In this document: one piece after another, positions 38,161 through 38,508 of the stretch
Position numbering within the stretch: the stretch's first letter is position 1
Layout: every line of letters begins with the position of its first letter
Assembly (NCBI GenBank): GCA_021813555.1
Contig: JAKAKG010000227.1
Coordinates: 1 to 38,508, forward strand
From: Acidobacteriota bacterium
GTDB taxonomy: Bacteria > Acidobacteriota > UBA4820 > DSQY01
Reading direction: 5' to 3'
DNA: 38,508 nt
Position numbers and translations under genes: made by a program
The notes under the pieces: generated by a model
Told to the model about the DNA's origin: nothing
Database searches by the model: none
Seen by the model: only the letters and a program-made list of their open reading frames with translations

Positions 38161-38232
38161 GTCCACCCGCCGTGGTCGGGGCCGAGCACTGCGGGAGCTG
38201 GCAGCCCTAGCAGTCAGCGGCTCTATAACGCG

Positions 38233-38274
38233 AAAGAAGAGGCCCGGGGCCACCAACCCTGGGCCTCTTCTTTT
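38233..38274. terminator. Strong bidirectional-type hairpin
   Basis: A 13-bp stem AAAGAAGAGGCCC/GGGCCTCTTCTTT (38233-38245 and 38261-38273), with an inner GGG/CCC pair, reads T-rich on both strands (CTTCTTTTG on plus, CTTCTTTCG on minus). It would end the leftward transcript from the 119-147 promoter. Its left arm is nearly the same as the hairpin at 38054 (AAGAAG, then one G/A difference, then GGCCCGG). Confidence 0.7.
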
Positions 38275-38287
38275 GCCCCCCCCCGTT

Positions 38288-38392
38288 TCACCGCCCTGCA
38301 CGGAAGGCCGTGTTAGGCGTCCGTTTGTGCTGCAATCCTTTTGCGCTCATGGCGTCGCATTTGTGAGAATGTTGCAACACCGTTGGTTTCAT
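38288..38392 (-). CDS. Possible basic micro-ORF (34 aa)
   Basis: This 34-codon ORF from ATG 38392 to TGA 38288 encodes a basic, Cys/His-containing peptide (MKPTVLQHSHKCDAM start, TAFRAGR end). It lies downstream of the edge ORF if the ends join, and before the hairpin at 38233. There is no good ribosome site, although it overlaps the end of a 6-codon ORF. The support is weak. Confidence 0.25.
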   Translation of the reverse strand: MKPTVLQHSHKCDAMSAKGLQHKRTPNTAFRAGR

Positions 38393-38508
38393 GGACGCTT
38401 AACTGGCATTATGCGGATGTCGGCTTGTAACATTCCGGCTTACACTCTGCCCCATTCATCCGCGTCCCCGTCAATTTGCACTTACACCCTGACCGCCCGC
38501 CCTTGGGG
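38393..38508. other. Noncoding right end of the window
   Basis: No supported gene is present. If the window is circular, the edge ORF ends at 38485-38487 (minus-strand TAA) and the rest is an untranslated stretch of its transcript. A weak inverted pair GCGGATG (38413-38419)/CATCCGC (38457-38463) and two similar CTTACAC-CTG units near 38440 and 38480 are present. A packaging site could lie here, but no recognisable cos or pac sequence was identified. Confidence 0.4.

Noticed and set aside
38413-38463. Short inverted repeat near the right end as a cos or packaging site
   Set aside because: A 7-bp arm with a 37-nt gap is too weak, and no known cos pattern is present.
1-38508. CRISPR arrays, insertion sequences and rRNA genes
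   Set aside because: No regularly spaced repeats, transposase motifs or rRNA-like sequence were seen on either strand.

Overview
The window looks like the essentially complete genome of a temperate, short-tailed (podovirus-like) phage of a GC-rich diderm bacterium. The phage calls rest on a small and a large terminase, a portal, a scaffold-like protein, a major capsid protein of the SU10/DUF5309 type, a head-tail adaptor, a nozzle-like protein and three ejection-type proteins. No tape measure or long-tail genes are seen. A tyrosine integrase and a tRNA-Leu-derived attachment site make it temperate. The diderm host is inferred from a phage-encoded lipoprotein, an outer-membrane beta-barrel candidate and Sec-type exported proteins. 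The host genus cannot be read from the sequence.

Layout. (1) 1-6333, minus strand: an early operon from a consensus promoter at 6361-6389. It holds a Cro-like regulator, a winged-helix protein, several small Cys-cluster proteins, a pair of conserved phage proteins (one resembling the family called replication terminator protein), an HNH nuclease, an RlpA-like protein, a replication initiator with a DnaA-type domain I, and tiny genes. (2) 6403-8195, plus strand: repressor, membrane protein and integrase, followed by the attachment site at about 8207-8447. (3) 38037-8455, minus strand: one near-continuous late operon. It runs packaging and head genes, a four-gene cassette of signal-peptide proteins, adaptor, nozzle, a 1203-residue tail protein, a sulfotransferase-like gene, ejection proteins (one of 2100 residues), lysis genes, and finally a lipoprotein, an outer-membrane protein and a YiiX-like amidohydrolase. 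Most neighbours overlap by 1-8 nt or are a few bases apart.

The attachment core lies between phage genes, and the early operon runs off the left end towards the terminase genes at the right end. The natural map is therefore a circle, and the window ends are an arbitrary cut inside a small transcription unit. Near this junction, on the minus strand, lie a TTGACA-17-TATATT promoter (119-147), a strong hairpin (38233-38274), a second promoter TTGACA-17-TATGAT (38132-38160) and an intrinsic terminator (38047-38077) just before the small terminase gene. That is the layout of a late operon controlled by antitermination.

The most unusual content is a GGDEF (diguanylate cyclase-type) domain inside the giant putative ejection protein, a cassette of Sec-exported proteins embedded in the morphogenesis operon, a sulfotransferase-like enzyme among the tail genes, and nine tandem beta-sandwich repeats in the tail protein. 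Together they suggest, as inference only, a phage that remodels the surface and possibly the c-di-GMP signalling of its host.
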